Of a stretch of DNA of 45,777 nucleotides, positions 17,755 to 27,280 are shown in pieces (position 1 is the stretch's first letter; every line of letters starts with the position of its first letter). The translations under genes and the position numbers were made by a program. The DNA lies in NCBI GenBank assembly GCA_018819285.1, contig JAHJQM010000042.1, positions 1-45,777 of the forward strand. Reading direction: 5' to 3'. The notes below the pieces were generated by a model. That model searched no databases. It saw only the letters and a program-made list of their open reading frames with translations, and was not told the DNA's origin. This stretch comes from Candidatus Omnitrophota bacterium (GTDB lineage Bacteria > Omnitrophota > Gorgyraeia > Gorgyraeales > Gorgyraeaceae).

Positions 17755-18896
17755 GTATTAGCTACCTCTTCATATATCTTATATAGCTTATCCGTAATTA
17801 TATTGATTCTATTGCGTCCCAAAACTTTTTTCATTGCATTGTCTCCAAATTTCCTGCGCAGGTCTGCGTCTCCTATTAAAGAAGAAATTTTCTCCGCAAG
17901 CGCAATATGATCTTTAGGCGGTATCAAGAAACCATTTATCCCGTCATCAATAATATAAGGTATGCCCCCTACATTAGACGCCACTATGGCTTTTCCAGCA
18001 GCCATAGCCTGCAAAACAACCAGAGGCGCCACATCTTGATTAGAAGGCAAGATAACTATAGACGCTTTATTATATTCTTCCTTTAATCTATCTTCATCTA
18101 ATTGGCCCAAAAAATTCACAATATTATCCAGCCTGTTTTTCTCAACATACCTAATTGCATGTAAATAAAAATTACGATCTACGATCGGGCCGGCTAATAT
18201 AAATTTTATATCCTTAAAAATTTCTTTTAGCGTACTAATCGACTGTAAGGAAGTCATTATGCCCTTTGCTTCGCAAATATGCCCTACAAATAAAATTCTT
18301 CGCTCTTCTTCTAATTTATTATTTATATTGAAAAATACATCCGAGACAGGATTGTCTAATTCATATATTTTCTTTTTTCCTAACCGCAGGATATATTCCC
18401 TTGTATAAGGACTATTCACTATGATATTTTCCGCCATTTTTAAACATTTAATATAAATACGATACCGCAAATACCGCCTTATCTTATCTATTGCATCGCA
18501 GCTTATGCCCTTATTAGTATTGGCTATGCCATGGGTGCTTATAACTACTCTCTTATGCCCGCTGCTCAATGCAGCTAATGTGTAATATCCGAGTTCATGC
18601 GTATGAATTACATCCGGAACAATTTCTTTTATTTTCTCATTAAACCTTTTTATAACATTTGAATAAAATGTGATATTTCCTAGCTTCCTATCTAAAGGCA
18701 CGGCATGTATATTAATTCCGTTTAATACCATATCTTGGCCTCTATCAATGCAATGGCTGGCTGTTATAATATGCATTTCTATATCTTTATATCTAGCTAA
18801 GCCTTTGACCATATTGACTACAACTGCCTCTAAGCCGCCTTTTACAATATTAATATTTCCATCTACTGGGTAAGTGCCCATCATTGCTAGTTTCAT
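17748..18896 (-). CDS. GT4 glycosyltransferase
   Basis: This 382-residue GT-B enzyme has IVKGGLEAVVVNMVKG in the acceptor half. ILFVGHICEAKGIMTSL, LGQLDEDRLKEEYNKAS and LQAMAAGKAIVASNVGG lie in the donor half. The start at 18896 is chosen because its ATG overlaps the flippase stop as ATGA and AAGGG lies seven bases upstream. It is expected to add one sugar of the repeat unit. Among the locus glycosyltransferases it is the one translated directly after the flippase. Confidence 0.88.
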   Translation of the reverse strand: MKLAMMGTYPVDGNINIVKGGLEAVVVNMVKGLARYKDIEMHIITASHCIDRGQDMVLNGINIHAVPLDRKLGNITFYSNVIKRFNEKIKEIVPDVIHTHELGYYTLAALSSGHKRVVISTHGIANTNKGISCDAIDKIRRYLRYRIYIKCLKMAENIIVNSPYTREYILRLGKKKIYELDNPVSDVFFNINNKLEEERRILFVGHICEAKGIMTSLQSISTLKEIFKDIKFILAGPIVDRNFYLHAIRYVEKNRLDNIVNFLGQLDEDRLKEEYNKASIVILPSNQDVAPLVVLQAMAAGKAIVASNVGGIPYIIDDGINGFLIPPKDHIALAEKISSLIGDADLRRKFGDNAMKKVLGRNRINIITDKLYKIYEEVANTC

Positions 18897-20383
18897 TTTT
18901 TTCCCTTCATTAAACATAATACATCTTTTATTATTCCGGTTTTATTATTTGCTATTATTATTAAAGGCGCGCTAAAAATGAATAATATTGCTAACTTAAT
19001 AATCAACTTTAATGCATCTAAAAATACATACTGACTATTTGATACGAAAACCTCGTTTACTATAACCGCTGTCGTAATATATAGCAAAGGAATGCATAAT
19101 TTTAATAAATAAACTATACATTTATACAGCGTCCTCTTATATTTACCTAATGCATATATATAAATGACCGCATTAATAAAGAAAAAAGCAACCAAAATGC
19201 CCAAAGCCACTGCCATTAGTCCAAATCCATTATTAATAAAGATAACGCTAATAGCGGCTACGATAATAATTCCTATAATATATACGGGCATAAAAATTTT
19301 CTGCTTATTTATAGCTGTTATAAAAGCTATTGCCGTGGGGGCAAAAGATATAAAAAATACGCTCATTAATATGATAGAAAACGGGTAAATAGCTGGAATA
19401 TATTTCGGCAAGAAATGCCTTATAAAAAACGTTACTGCTGTCCAATAAAATCCCAGTATTACGGGGAATAATAATGACATGATAAGCGTCGGTTTAAATA
19501 GGTATTTTTTTAATTCTAAAATACTATGGGTTTCCCCGTATCTCTGATATATATATGGTTCAAAAATCCTATGTATGCTTTCCCTGAAATATATTAAAAA
19601 CCAAGCTGCTAGCATTGCTATGGAATGATAACCTAGATTAGTTTTTCCTAAAAATATTAAAATAATTAAACCAGCTACGCTTATAACAGTGCTTTCAAAA
19701 AAAGATCTAAGTACAAGCGGCAAACCTATATTTATTAATCGAAATGTCTCTTTAAAGTCAAAAGACAGCTTAACTTTATTAGGCTGCTTAAGCAATAAAT
19801 ACAAAAGGGTTAATAGAGGGATTGCTACAGCTACGGCATATACGCCGTATATATTGAAATATAAGACAAAAATAATCGTAAGTATTACGCTTAAAATAGA
19901 AAATATTACATTAGCTTGACTTACCAATAAAAATCTCTTCATTGCAATAAGCAATGTCTGATAAAACGCGTATATGCAATTTATAAATGAAAGCAGCGCT
20001 ATTGCTATAAATCCAATAGCTTCGCTTCTGGGAAGCTTATTCCATAAAAAAATTGCTACAAATATCAATATAAATGAAAAAAGTGACGCCATAATAACGC
20101 AGATTGTAAAAGTTACGTCTTTTATTTTCTCTGCACAGCTTATTGAATTCATGCCATTGTGATAAGGAATTTCCTTATTCATGGCATTTAAAGAGCCGAG
20201 ATTCGCATAAGCGCTATAAGTCAGGATTATATTTAATGCTGACCAAAGCCCATACAAACCTGGTCCGAGTATTCTGGCATTCAGAAAGCCCCTTATAAAA
20301 AACATCGTTTGAGCCAAATATGTGCTGCCAGAAAAAAGGCAGGCATTTTTAATTATATTTTGCGTATCAAGCGATTTTTTCAC
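18893..20383 (-). CDS. Wzx-type oligosaccharide flippase
   Basis: This 496-residue polytopic membrane protein has about 12-14 hydrophobic segments across its length and a Wzx/MOP-family start (NIIKNACLFSGSTYLAQTMFFIRGF, then LGPGLYGLWSALNI). It should translocate the undecaprenyl-linked repeat unit to the periplasm for polymerisation. A GTG start at 20383 is chosen because AGGGAG lies four bases upstream. A TTG at 20419 would extend 36 bases further into the upstream gene. It overlaps the O-antigen ligase-family gene by 17 bases and the next GT4 by ATGA. Confidence 0.87.
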   Translation of the reverse strand: MKKSLDTQNIIKNACLFSGSTYLAQTMFFIRGFLNARILGPGLYGLWSALNIILTYSAYANLGSLNAMNKEIPYHNGMNSISCAEKIKDVTFTICVIMASLFSFILIFVAIFLWNKLPRSEAIGFIAIALLSFINCIYAFYQTLLIAMKRFLLVSQANVIFSILSVILTIIFVLYFNIYGVYAVAVAIPLLTLLYLLLKQPNKVKLSFDFKETFRLINIGLPLVLRSFFESTVISVAGLIILIFLGKTNLGYHSIAMLAAWFLIYFRESIHRIFEPYIYQRYGETHSILELKKYLFKPTLIMSLLFPVILGFYWTAVTFFIRHFLPKYIPAIYPFSIILMSVFFISFAPTAIAFITAINKQKIFMPVYIIGIIIVAAISVIFINNGFGLMAVALGILVAFFFINAVIYIYALGKYKRTLYKCIVYLLKLCIPLLYITTAVIVNEVFVSNSQYVFLDALKLIIKLAILFIFSAPLIIIANNKTGIIKDVLCLMKGKK

Positions 20384-21728
20384 AACGCTCCCTTTGGCAT
20401 CTATAAATAATTCCAGCAAATATAAAAAATACGCTGTTTACAAATTCAAAATACCCCATCTCTATACAAAGCGCATTCACTACATATACCGCCATGAATC
20501 CCCAAAATATCACCACCATGGACTTAAGGTCATGTTCGCTTAATTTAAGATTTTTATACAATCTTACACTGGCCAATAATATCGATATATATATGATTAA
20601 TATAAATGTTATGCCCAATCCGCCCATCTCCGCTAAAATCCCGGCGAATGTATCGTGCGGACTTAGCCCTGTGTAATTAAAAGGCAAGTCTGGTATATTC
20701 TCAAAATATTCAGGAGAATTAGCTTTAAATTTCATAAATCCTACCCCGAATATAGGGTTACTTATAAACATATTCAGATAAACCACATATAAACTCAACC
20801 TGTCATTGATAGGCTCTTCCTGGAACATCCTCTCGTTTGCAATAGACAATGTATCGTAATCCAAGAAATGAGGCGCTATTATAAGTATTAAGACGCAAAA
20901 TATAACAGCTATTATCACAAACGCTTTCTGGTTCTGTTTGAGAATAAAAATGCAGATTATTGCAAAACTTAACATAGCCCCTAGCCAAACAGCCCTTGTA
21001 TATGTAAAAAACAGGGCCAGCGGCGATACAGCCAATAATATTATTGAATATATTTTCCAAATCCTGCCTCTTTCTAAATTAAATAAAAAATAAAATATAG
21101 CTGAAAAGGCAAAACCCAATGCCGTGCCATTTACAGCTGCCTGGCAAAAAGGCCCCCTAGCCCTTCCAAAGTGTATACCAAATTCCTCATCCAATATATA
21201 TTTAGGAAACACCAGCTTGTCTATATTAAGATGCTCAAATATAGCTGTAAAGCTAAGGTATATCCCGACTAATATAACAAATTTTAAAAAACCTCGCCTT
21301 TTTTCATGGTTATCATAGACATTCTGAGCGATAAAAAACATGGAAAACGGCATCACGTATCCTGTCAATAAATTTCCTATGGCCAGCCTGTTTCCTTCTT
21401 TGACTGCAGAACTTGTCCACATCATGGACATGGCTGCAAACAGACAGAAGAAAAACATTGAATATTCCACCCTGGTAAAAGAAAAAATCTTTCGCTTTTT
21501 TATCAATATCTCGCTAATAAAAACTACTAATAAAAATATAAAAAGCAGCCTATCTAAAGACAGGTCAGGCAATATCGAATCCGCCATGCTGATCTTTTGA
21601 TATTTAAATAAAAGGTTCGACGCTAGCCACATATAAATCCCGTAAGTGAAATCTTTATTTATTATAAAAAACAAGGCAAGGCCTATTATAGTTATAGCTT
21701 CTAATAAAATAATAATTTCAGATACCAT
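20367..21728 (-). CDS. O-antigen ligase/polymerase family membrane protein (first of two)
   Basis: This 453-residue protein has roughly 10-12 membrane segments. It has the Wzy_C-type periplasmic loop with FGRARGPFCQAAVNG, NPIFGVGFMKF and SPHDTFAGILAEMGG, in which the histidine and glutamate are characteristic of O-antigen ligase/polymerase relatives. It has no soluble tail, unlike its neighbour, so the two probably split the work: one polymerises and one ligates or terminates. Which is which is not decidable from sequence. The start has AAGGTGA upstream. Confidence 0.8.
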   Translation of the reverse strand: MVSEIIILLEAITIIGLALFFIINKDFTYGIYMWLASNLLFKYQKISMADSILPDLSLDRLLFIFLLVVFISEILIKKRKIFSFTRVEYSMFFFCLFAAMSMMWTSSAVKEGNRLAIGNLLTGYVMPFSMFFIAQNVYDNHEKRRGFLKFVILVGIYLSFTAIFEHLNIDKLVFPKYILDEEFGIHFGRARGPFCQAAVNGTALGFAFSAIFYFLFNLERGRIWKIYSIILLAVSPLALFFTYTRAVWLGAMLSFAIICIFILKQNQKAFVIIAVIFCVLILIIAPHFLDYDTLSIANERMFQEEPINDRLSLYVVYLNMFISNPIFGVGFMKFKANSPEYFENIPDLPFNYTGLSPHDTFAGILAEMGGLGITFILIIYISILLASVRLYKNLKLSEHDLKSMVVIFWGFMAVYVVNALCIEMGYFEFVNSVFFIFAGIIYRCQRERCEKIA

Positions 21729-21740
21729 TGAATCACCTTT

Positions 21741-24272
21741 TTACAAAACTTTTAACTTTAGGCTGCCTATGCTCAAGTTCCTGTCTTCCTTGGTCTTGGC
21801 GTCATAATAATCGTTATCGTAAATTATATCTATGCTATTAACAGGATAATCCACTACTATGATCCCCTGATAATACGTCCAATCACTGCTATCCACATAA
21901 ACTTCCATAATATCTACGCAATTGAATCTCACTATCATATGAGGGCCGACACCCTGCGCCTTCTCGCCTTTTGCTTCTATGTTTAATTCATACATACCAG
22001 CTGGAAGAATCACCTCTTGGCTTATGGTTTCTTCCTTATAAAGCCTGCCTTTTACGTCAAGTCTTACCTCTAAGCCTGAATCGCTGACCATAATTGGAAA
22101 TTTATTCAGATCCAATATATTAATAAAATATTTTTTGCGATCTATGCTGCCTATCGTATTTTTTAAAATTTTATACTTCGATTGAAAACCTTCTGGATTT
22201 TTCTGATCTAAAGAGATGGCGTTATCCGCGAAGGTATCTGCTGACTCTATAAGGTCCCTATTCAAACAATATTCGGCTAAAGACGCGAATAATGTTGATT
22301 TTGCATGCTTAGAAGGCCTTAGTTCCCTGTATTTATCCAATGCCTTTTTCATCAAAGATGCCTTCATATAACACCTGACCTGACCAAGTTTGGCTTCTTG
22401 GTTATTTTTTTCAAAACCTTCTGCCATCTCATAGAACACCATAGCCTTGTTTATATTACCGCTAGAAAAAGCAAGCCTTGCCACTTCATTATAAGATTTA
22501 GGGTCAGTGAATACGACCGGCACCAAAGAAAATATCTTTGTCTTAGATATAATGTATGATGCCTTCTTATAAACCTCGCTTGAAAGACCAGGGTCTGGTG
22601 TGTTCAATAGAAAATCAGCGAACCTCTTCAAATAATTGGCGTTTAAAGGGTCCAAGCCCAGCGCTTTTTTATAAGCAGCATCCGCTGATTGCCTGAGTTT
22701 ATAATCCATAGGCGCAGCTTTAAACATATTGTAATAAGTGTCGCCAAGCCCTATCCATGACCTGGAATCCATTGAATTTAGATAAATAGCCTGTTCGTAT
22801 TTTTCTTTTGCCTTATCCAACAGCCCTGCTCGACTGTAAATATCTGCGAGCTTATAAGCATAGGCGCTATTAAAAGGGTTCAGCTTGGATGCTGCTACAG
22901 TTAAATATTCAGCGGATTTTAAATCGTTTTTGGCAATAGCCTTATCTGATAATTTTAAATATCCTTCAGCTGCCAGCACGAAACCCATACAAACTATAGC
23001 CAGGCCAGCTATTATTAGCGCCAGGGCTCTAAAAAATCTAGACTGCACAGGATTCATATTAAAAACCATGTATTTATATTTTGCTTCTTTTAAAGAGCTT
23101 ATATTATATAGAAAACCTGAAAATACGGTAAATATAATAGCATTGGCAGGTATGTAAAAATTAAAATCCCCGATATTATGAATGGCTAAACTTAGAATTC
23201 CTGTTGATAAAGACAGGGGAATCCATACCTTAAAAGACCTGTGGGCAACTGCGTGCGTCTCAAGGCCTTTTTTAATTACAGTCCAAATGGCAAAAATAAA
23301 AATACCCGAGGCTAATATACCTATCTCCGAAGCTATTTGTAAATAATCGCTATGCGCATAATTTACAAACATGTTCAAGCCCGCAGGTCTGTATCTTGGA
23401 AAATTATAGATAAATGAGCCTGGCCCTGTGCCTAAAATAAGATTATCTTTTATTATCCCAAACGTACCTTTCCAGATTTCAAGCCTGCCTGCAAAATCCA
23501 GTTCTTTATAACTTGATATCCTTCTCAATAAAACGCTGGTATCTATAGCCTTGAACGCGAATATCATAAGCGTTATAAAAATCAAGGTAGATATAAAAAT
23601 AATAAATCTGGCCCTGCCTTTTCTAAACATGACAATCGCCATAAAAACCATAGAAATAGATAATGCAAACCACCCGCCTCTAGACATTGAAAGTAAAAAC
23701 GCTATTGATAAAATAAGCACCGAACAAACATATAAGACCTTTTTATACGTTTCTTTTTCAAATAAAATCATGCCTATGGGTATAGGTATCAATAATTCTA
23801 GATATCCTGCAAAATGATTGTGGTTGACATAAGTAGCTGAAAGGAACTTCGGATTATCCCACCAGGATTTGCCTATAACCCCTAAATATTGCAATATACC
23901 GAAAATAGATACGCATACCCCTGCTGCTAAAATCAAGTTTAATACGCTTTTTATGTCTTTCTCATCAATAATAAAATTTACCGTTATATAAAAAATCAGC
24001 CCAAGGTTTATAAATCTGTAAATTTCCATTGCTGAACCATAAGCGTATTTAGAATTAAAGCTTGAGGCAATAATGATTAAGAAAAATAAAAAGACAGCTG
24101 TGTCAATCTTAGTCCTTTTTAATTTTACTTGCCCTTCGCTACAAAACCTTGCTACGCATAACATTAATACAAATAATACAGCTATATACATAGGCGCAAA
24201 GGCCCAGACATTAACAGACCCTCTTAATATAGGCGCAAATATAAGAATCAGGCTGATTAAAATAGTTATCAT
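21741..24272 (-). CDS. O-antigen ligase/polymerase with TPR domain and a C-terminal carbohydrate-binding-like module
   Basis: This 843-residue protein has three parts. Residues 1-435 form a polytopic O-antigen ligase-type domain, with NHNHFAGY (150-157), SMSRGGW (195-201), GTGPGSF, and YAHSDYLQIASEIG (305-318). Residues about 438-700 are TPR-like helical repeats (AYAYKLADIYSRAGLLDKA, SWIGLGDTYYNMF). Residues about 725-843 are a beta-rich domain ending DNDYYDAKTKEDRNLSIG. That ending resembles the calcium-dependent xylan-binding CBM60/CBM36 signature (NDxxD...DRNL). Such a tail could hold the growing polymer in the periplasm next to the active site. The gene starts ATGA-coupled with the HD-GYP stop. 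Confidence 0.8.
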   Translation of the reverse strand: MITILISLILIFAPILRGSVNVWAFAPMYIAVLFVLMLCVARFCSEGQVKLKRTKIDTAVFLFFLIIIASSFNSKYAYGSAMEIYRFINLGLIFYITVNFIIDEKDIKSVLNLILAAGVCVSIFGILQYLGVIGKSWWDNPKFLSATYVNHNHFAGYLELLIPIPIGMILFEKETYKKVLYVCSVLILSIAFLLSMSRGGWFALSISMVFMAIVMFRKGRARFIIFISTLIFITLMIFAFKAIDTSVLLRRISSYKELDFAGRLEIWKGTFGIIKDNLILGTGPGSFIYNFPRYRPAGLNMFVNYAHSDYLQIASEIGILASGIFIFAIWTVIKKGLETHAVAHRSFKVWIPLSLSTGILSLAIHNIGDFNFYIPANAIIFTVFSGFLYNISSLKEAKYKYMVFNMNPVQSRFFRALALIIAGLAIVCMGFVLAAEGYLKLSDKAIAKNDLKSAEYLTVAASKLNPFNSAYAYKLADIYSRAGLLDKAKEKYEQAIYLNSMDSRSWIGLGDTYYNMFKAAPMDYKLRQSADAAYKKALGLDPLNANYLKRFADFLLNTPDPGLSSEVYKKASYIISKTKIFSLVPVVFTDPKSYNEVARLAFSSGNINKAMVFYEMAEGFEKNNQEAKLGQVRCYMKASLMKKALDKYRELRPSKHAKSTLFASLAEYCLNRDLIESADTFADNAISLDQKNPEGFQSKYKILKNTIGSIDRKKYFINILDLNKFPIMVSDSGLEVRLDVKGRLYKEETISQEVILPAGMYELNIEAKGEKAQGVGPHMIVRFNCVDIMEVYVDSSDWTYYQGIIVVDYPVNSIDIIYDNDYYDAKTKEDRNLSIGSLKLKVL

Positions 24273-25039
24273 ATGATTTTTATAAAAATGTCTACTAATT
24301 CCGAGTCAAACTGCATGCCTTTTTCTTCCATGATTTCAGATATCGCCATTTCTCTGGAAACAGGCTTTTTATAAAAATAATCCGACACCATGGAATCATA
24401 AGCCTCTGCGATTGAAATAATCTTGGCTGTTTTTTTAATATCTTTTCCCTTAAGGCCTCTGGAATAACCTGTTCCGTCTATCCTTTCGTGATGCTGTCCT
24501 ACTATATCCGCAATCTCTTTAAGTCCCTTTATTGAATTTAATAATTCCTCGCCTCTTGCAGGATGAAGTTTTATCAATTCATATTCCTGCACTGTCAAAG
24601 ACCCTGGTTTTAAAAGTATGCGCCTGTCAATAGCCATATGTCCTATATCGTGCACAAGGCCTGCCATTTTAGCTTGCAGAATATCTTTATGGCTTAAACC
24701 CAATGCCTTTGACAATTTATAAGAAGCCTCGGATACTCTAACCGAATGGCTGATAAAAAAATTGCCCAGCTCCCCCAATAATTTATACACATTCATCAGG
24801 GCCATGCAACAGTCCTCCATGTCTGCAAAATAATCTTCTGTCTTCACAGGAAGTGCCTCTCCTTCTCCCATTGCTGCAAGAAGCTCTATCTTGGATATCC
24901 TGTGATGACCGCCCGGAGTTTTCAGCGTCTTCAATTTATTTGCGTAGATATAATTTTTTATAGCTGAAAGGCTCAGATTCAGGTGTTTGGCTGCCTCTCT
25001 TGGGGTAAAATAAACATCTGTTTCTAATCTTTCTTTCAT
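24269..25039 (-). CDS. MerR/excisionase-type HTH fused to an HD-GYP-like phosphohydrolase
   Basis: This 256-residue soluble protein has an N-terminal MerR/excisionase-type winged helix (about 8-55: TPREAAKHLNLSLSAIKNY and GGHHRI). A linker and an HD-GYP-like domain follow. His130-Asp131 are in VHDIGH, HHERIDGTGYSRGL spans 183-196, and helical IISIAEAYDSM follows. HD-GYP enzymes hydrolyse cyclic di-GMP. The proline of GYP is serine here (GYS), so activity may be altered. As the first gene of the 15-gene EPS run it is a natural cyclic-di-GMP-linked regulator, possibly autoregulatory through the palindrome just upstream. The start has GAGAGG six bases upstream. Confidence 0.85.
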   Translation of the reverse strand: MKERLETDVYFTPREAAKHLNLSLSAIKNYIYANKLKTLKTPGGHHRISKIELLAAMGEGEALPVKTEDYFADMEDCCMALMNVYKLLGELGNFFISHSVRVSEASYKLSKALGLSHKDILQAKMAGLVHDIGHMAIDRRILLKPGSLTVQEYELIKLHPARGEELLNSIKGLKEIADIVGQHHERIDGTGYSRGLKGKDIKKTAKIISIAEAYDSMVSDYFYKKPVSREMAISEIMEEKGMQFDSELVDIFIKII

Positions 25040-25057
25040 ATAATCCTCTCTTTTTAA

Positions 25058-25076
25058 TAACTAACGATATTAGTTA
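25058..25076. promoter_or_regulatory. Candidate operator palindrome upstream of the HTH-HD-GYP gene
   Basis: Perfect 7-base arms TAACTAA (25058-25064) and TTAGTTA (25070-25076) flank a five-base spacer, 19-37 bases before the ATG. On the minus strand it contains TAATAT, a good -10 box, with a weak GTTAAA-like -35 about 17 bases upstream. A dimeric MerR-type HTH would bind such a site. The whole gap 25040-25155 between wzc and this gene otherwise holds only an imperfect 18-base palindrome and no clear terminator. Confidence 0.4.
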
Positions 25077-25155
25077 ATTTTGTGTTTTTTTAACTACCTT
25101 ATGCCAAAACCCCTTATATATGACTGCAAAATATTCTACAGCTTACCCTTATTAT

Positions 25156-27264
25156 TTACTTAGTTTTAAGTGGTTTGTAATACTTACCGTAATAATACTG
25201 CGGGTAATAATAACTATTTCTAGTAAGCGAGACATTATTCAACACAACTCCTATTATATTAGCGCCGGCTTTATGCAATAATTCCTTTGAATTATTTAAA
25301 AGGCCTTTTGTGGCCCTCTGGGCTTCAGCGATAAGTATTACGCCGTCAGTAAGCGCTGCTAATAATGCAGCGTCTGTAACAAGCGCTATAGGAGGGGCAT
25401 CAAATATTATTTTTGAAAAACTTGCGCTGGCTTTTTCCAGGAAAAATCTTGCGTTTTTCGAAGAAATTAGTTCTGCAGACTTATGGGATATATTACCTGC
25501 TGTAATAACAGCTAGATTATAAATGCCTGAATTCCTGATAATATTATCAAAATCTATTTCTCCTGCAAGGTAATTAGAAAAACCTCTGTGGTTATCCATG
25601 TTAAATACAGTATGAACCCTCGGCCTCCTCATATCAGCGTCTACAAGAAGCACTCTTTCCCCGCTATTAGACATCATAATTGCTAAATTAATAGCGCTTA
25701 TGGTTTTGCCTTCCCTTGGCACAGAGCTTGTGATAACCATACTTTTAGCAGAAGAACCAGTATCATTTAAGGAAAACAGCAGATTAGTTCTTATTGAACG
25801 GTAGGCTTCTGAAGCAAGACACAGGGAATCTTTTTCTACTACCCTATCCACATCCATCTTGTTCCTTATATTCTTGCCATCTTGCTTGATCCTTGGAACA
25901 GCTCCTAATACAGGCAGCTGGGTCAATGTTGCTATATCATTTGGATCTTTGATTGTAATATCCATGTATTCCCTGAAAAGCGCCAGGCCAATCCCGCCTA
26001 TCATACCTAATATAATAGAAAACACTATATTAAGCTGTTTCTTAGGTCTTATCGGCTTTCTGGGAATCTCCGCGAGGTCTTGCACGCGTACGTTATTGGT
26101 CTGCATCTTGTTAGAAATAGAAGTCTCTTTAAGCCTGTTTAAAACAATGTCCAGGATATGCTCATTGTTTTCCAGTTCTCTTTTTAGAGCATTATAACCT
26201 ATTATCTTTCTATCTAATTCCAGGGATTCTTTTTTCTTGTCATCAAGGATTTCTTTTAGCTTCGTCTCATCCTCTTTTGCCTGGTCATATTCGCTTTTTA
26301 TATTGTTCTTTATAGCGCTTATTTCGCTTTTTATGCGCGATTCAATATAGGATATGTTTTCAAGAAGTTTTATCATCTTAGGATGCTTATTTTTATATAC
26401 CTTTTGATACTCAACCAAGAGCGCCTGCTGGTTAAGATATTCCTTTTTTAATTGCGTAAATATCTGATTGTCTGCAAGCGGATTCGGCAGATTCTCTAAT
26501 CTAAGGCCATCTTCTGTTTCAACAAGGCTTCTATAAGCAGTCTCTGCCTGCATCCTATTTTTTTGGGCATCTAAATAGTTTACATTAAGTTTTGTTAAAG
26601 CGTTGTTAATGATGTTCTCTTTATTCACCACAGAGATAATGTCGTTTTTCTCTTTGTAGTCCTGAAGGTTCATCTCTGTTTCCCTTACCTTTGCCTTTTG
26701 CTGCTCAGCCTCTTTTCCGAGCCAGCCTTCCGCATCTGTAGATGGCTGTGTCTTTAAGGAAATATTTGAATTAACATAAACTTTTGAAAATTCATTTGCT
26801 ATGTGGCTAGCCTCTTCAGGATTTTCGTCTTCTACGCTTATCCTCAGGATCCTCGTGTCTTTTACGAGTTCTACTTTTAATTTTTTAAGCAAAGTGTCTA
26901 TAGGCTGGTCTTTTGCCTTTATAAACTCTTCTTTTTTTTCTAATCCAAGGTTTTTTATAACCTGGTGCGCAATACGCCTGGATTTTATTATTTCCTGCTG
27001 TGTTTCTATGTAAGCCTTGTAGGCAAAATAATTCGTCTCCCCTAATTTTACAATATCCTTAACCGCTAATATATCCGGGCTTGCAACATCTATAATAACC
27101 GTAGAGCTAGCCCTGTATATAGGTATCTGCTTAAACGTCATCCATGTGATCAGGGTAACGGTTATTACAAAAAATGAAACAACCGTCCATTTTCTGCGAA
27201 ATAATATTGAGGTGTAATATTTCACATGTAGATCTTTATTAAAATAAGTGTTTTCCATATTCAT
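25156..27264 (-). CDS. Wzc-type polysaccharide co-polymerase with BY-kinase domain
   Basis: This 702-residue inner membrane protein controls chain length and export. It has a first membrane helix at about 27-46, a Wzz-type periplasmic domain with coiled coils (about 50-405), and a second helix at about 411-431. A cytoplasmic bacterial tyrosine kinase domain follows. Walker A is SSVPREGKT (513-521), Walker A' is VLLVDADMRRP (538-548), Walker B lies near IIFDAPPI, and the C-terminal tail has eight tyrosines. The tail is the autophosphorylation site. The gene lies between the Wza-like exporter (16 bases) and the 116-base gap before the biosynthesis run. An alternative ATG six bases downstream (27258) is possible. 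Confidence 0.93.
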   Translation of the reverse strand: MNMENTYFNKDLHVKYYTSILFRRKWTVVSFFVITVTLITWMTFKQIPIYRASSTVIIDVASPDILAVKDIVKLGETNYFAYKAYIETQQEIIKSRRIAHQVIKNLGLEKKEEFIKAKDQPIDTLLKKLKVELVKDTRILRISVEDENPEEASHIANEFSKVYVNSNISLKTQPSTDAEGWLGKEAEQQKAKVRETEMNLQDYKEKNDIISVVNKENIINNALTKLNVNYLDAQKNRMQAETAYRSLVETEDGLRLENLPNPLADNQIFTQLKKEYLNQQALLVEYQKVYKNKHPKMIKLLENISYIESRIKSEISAIKNNIKSEYDQAKEDETKLKEILDDKKKESLELDRKIIGYNALKRELENNEHILDIVLNRLKETSISNKMQTNNVRVQDLAEIPRKPIRPKKQLNIVFSIILGMIGGIGLALFREYMDITIKDPNDIATLTQLPVLGAVPRIKQDGKNIRNKMDVDRVVEKDSLCLASEAYRSIRTNLLFSLNDTGSSAKSMVITSSVPREGKTISAINLAIMMSNSGERVLLVDADMRRPRVHTVFNMDNHRGFSNYLAGEIDFDNIIRNSGIYNLAVITAGNISHKSAELISSKNARFFLEKASASFSKIIFDAPPIALVTDAALLAALTDGVILIAEAQRATKGLLNNSKELLHKAGANIIGVVLNNVSLTRNSYYYPQYYYGKYYKPLKTK

Positions 27265-27280
27265 CTCTATGAACTTCTAG

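Noticed and set aside
25077-25155. Sigma54-type promoter (TTGGCA region) before the HTH-HD-GYP gene
   Set aside because: A GG-containing -24-like motif is present but the required GC at -12 is missing, so it was not annotated.
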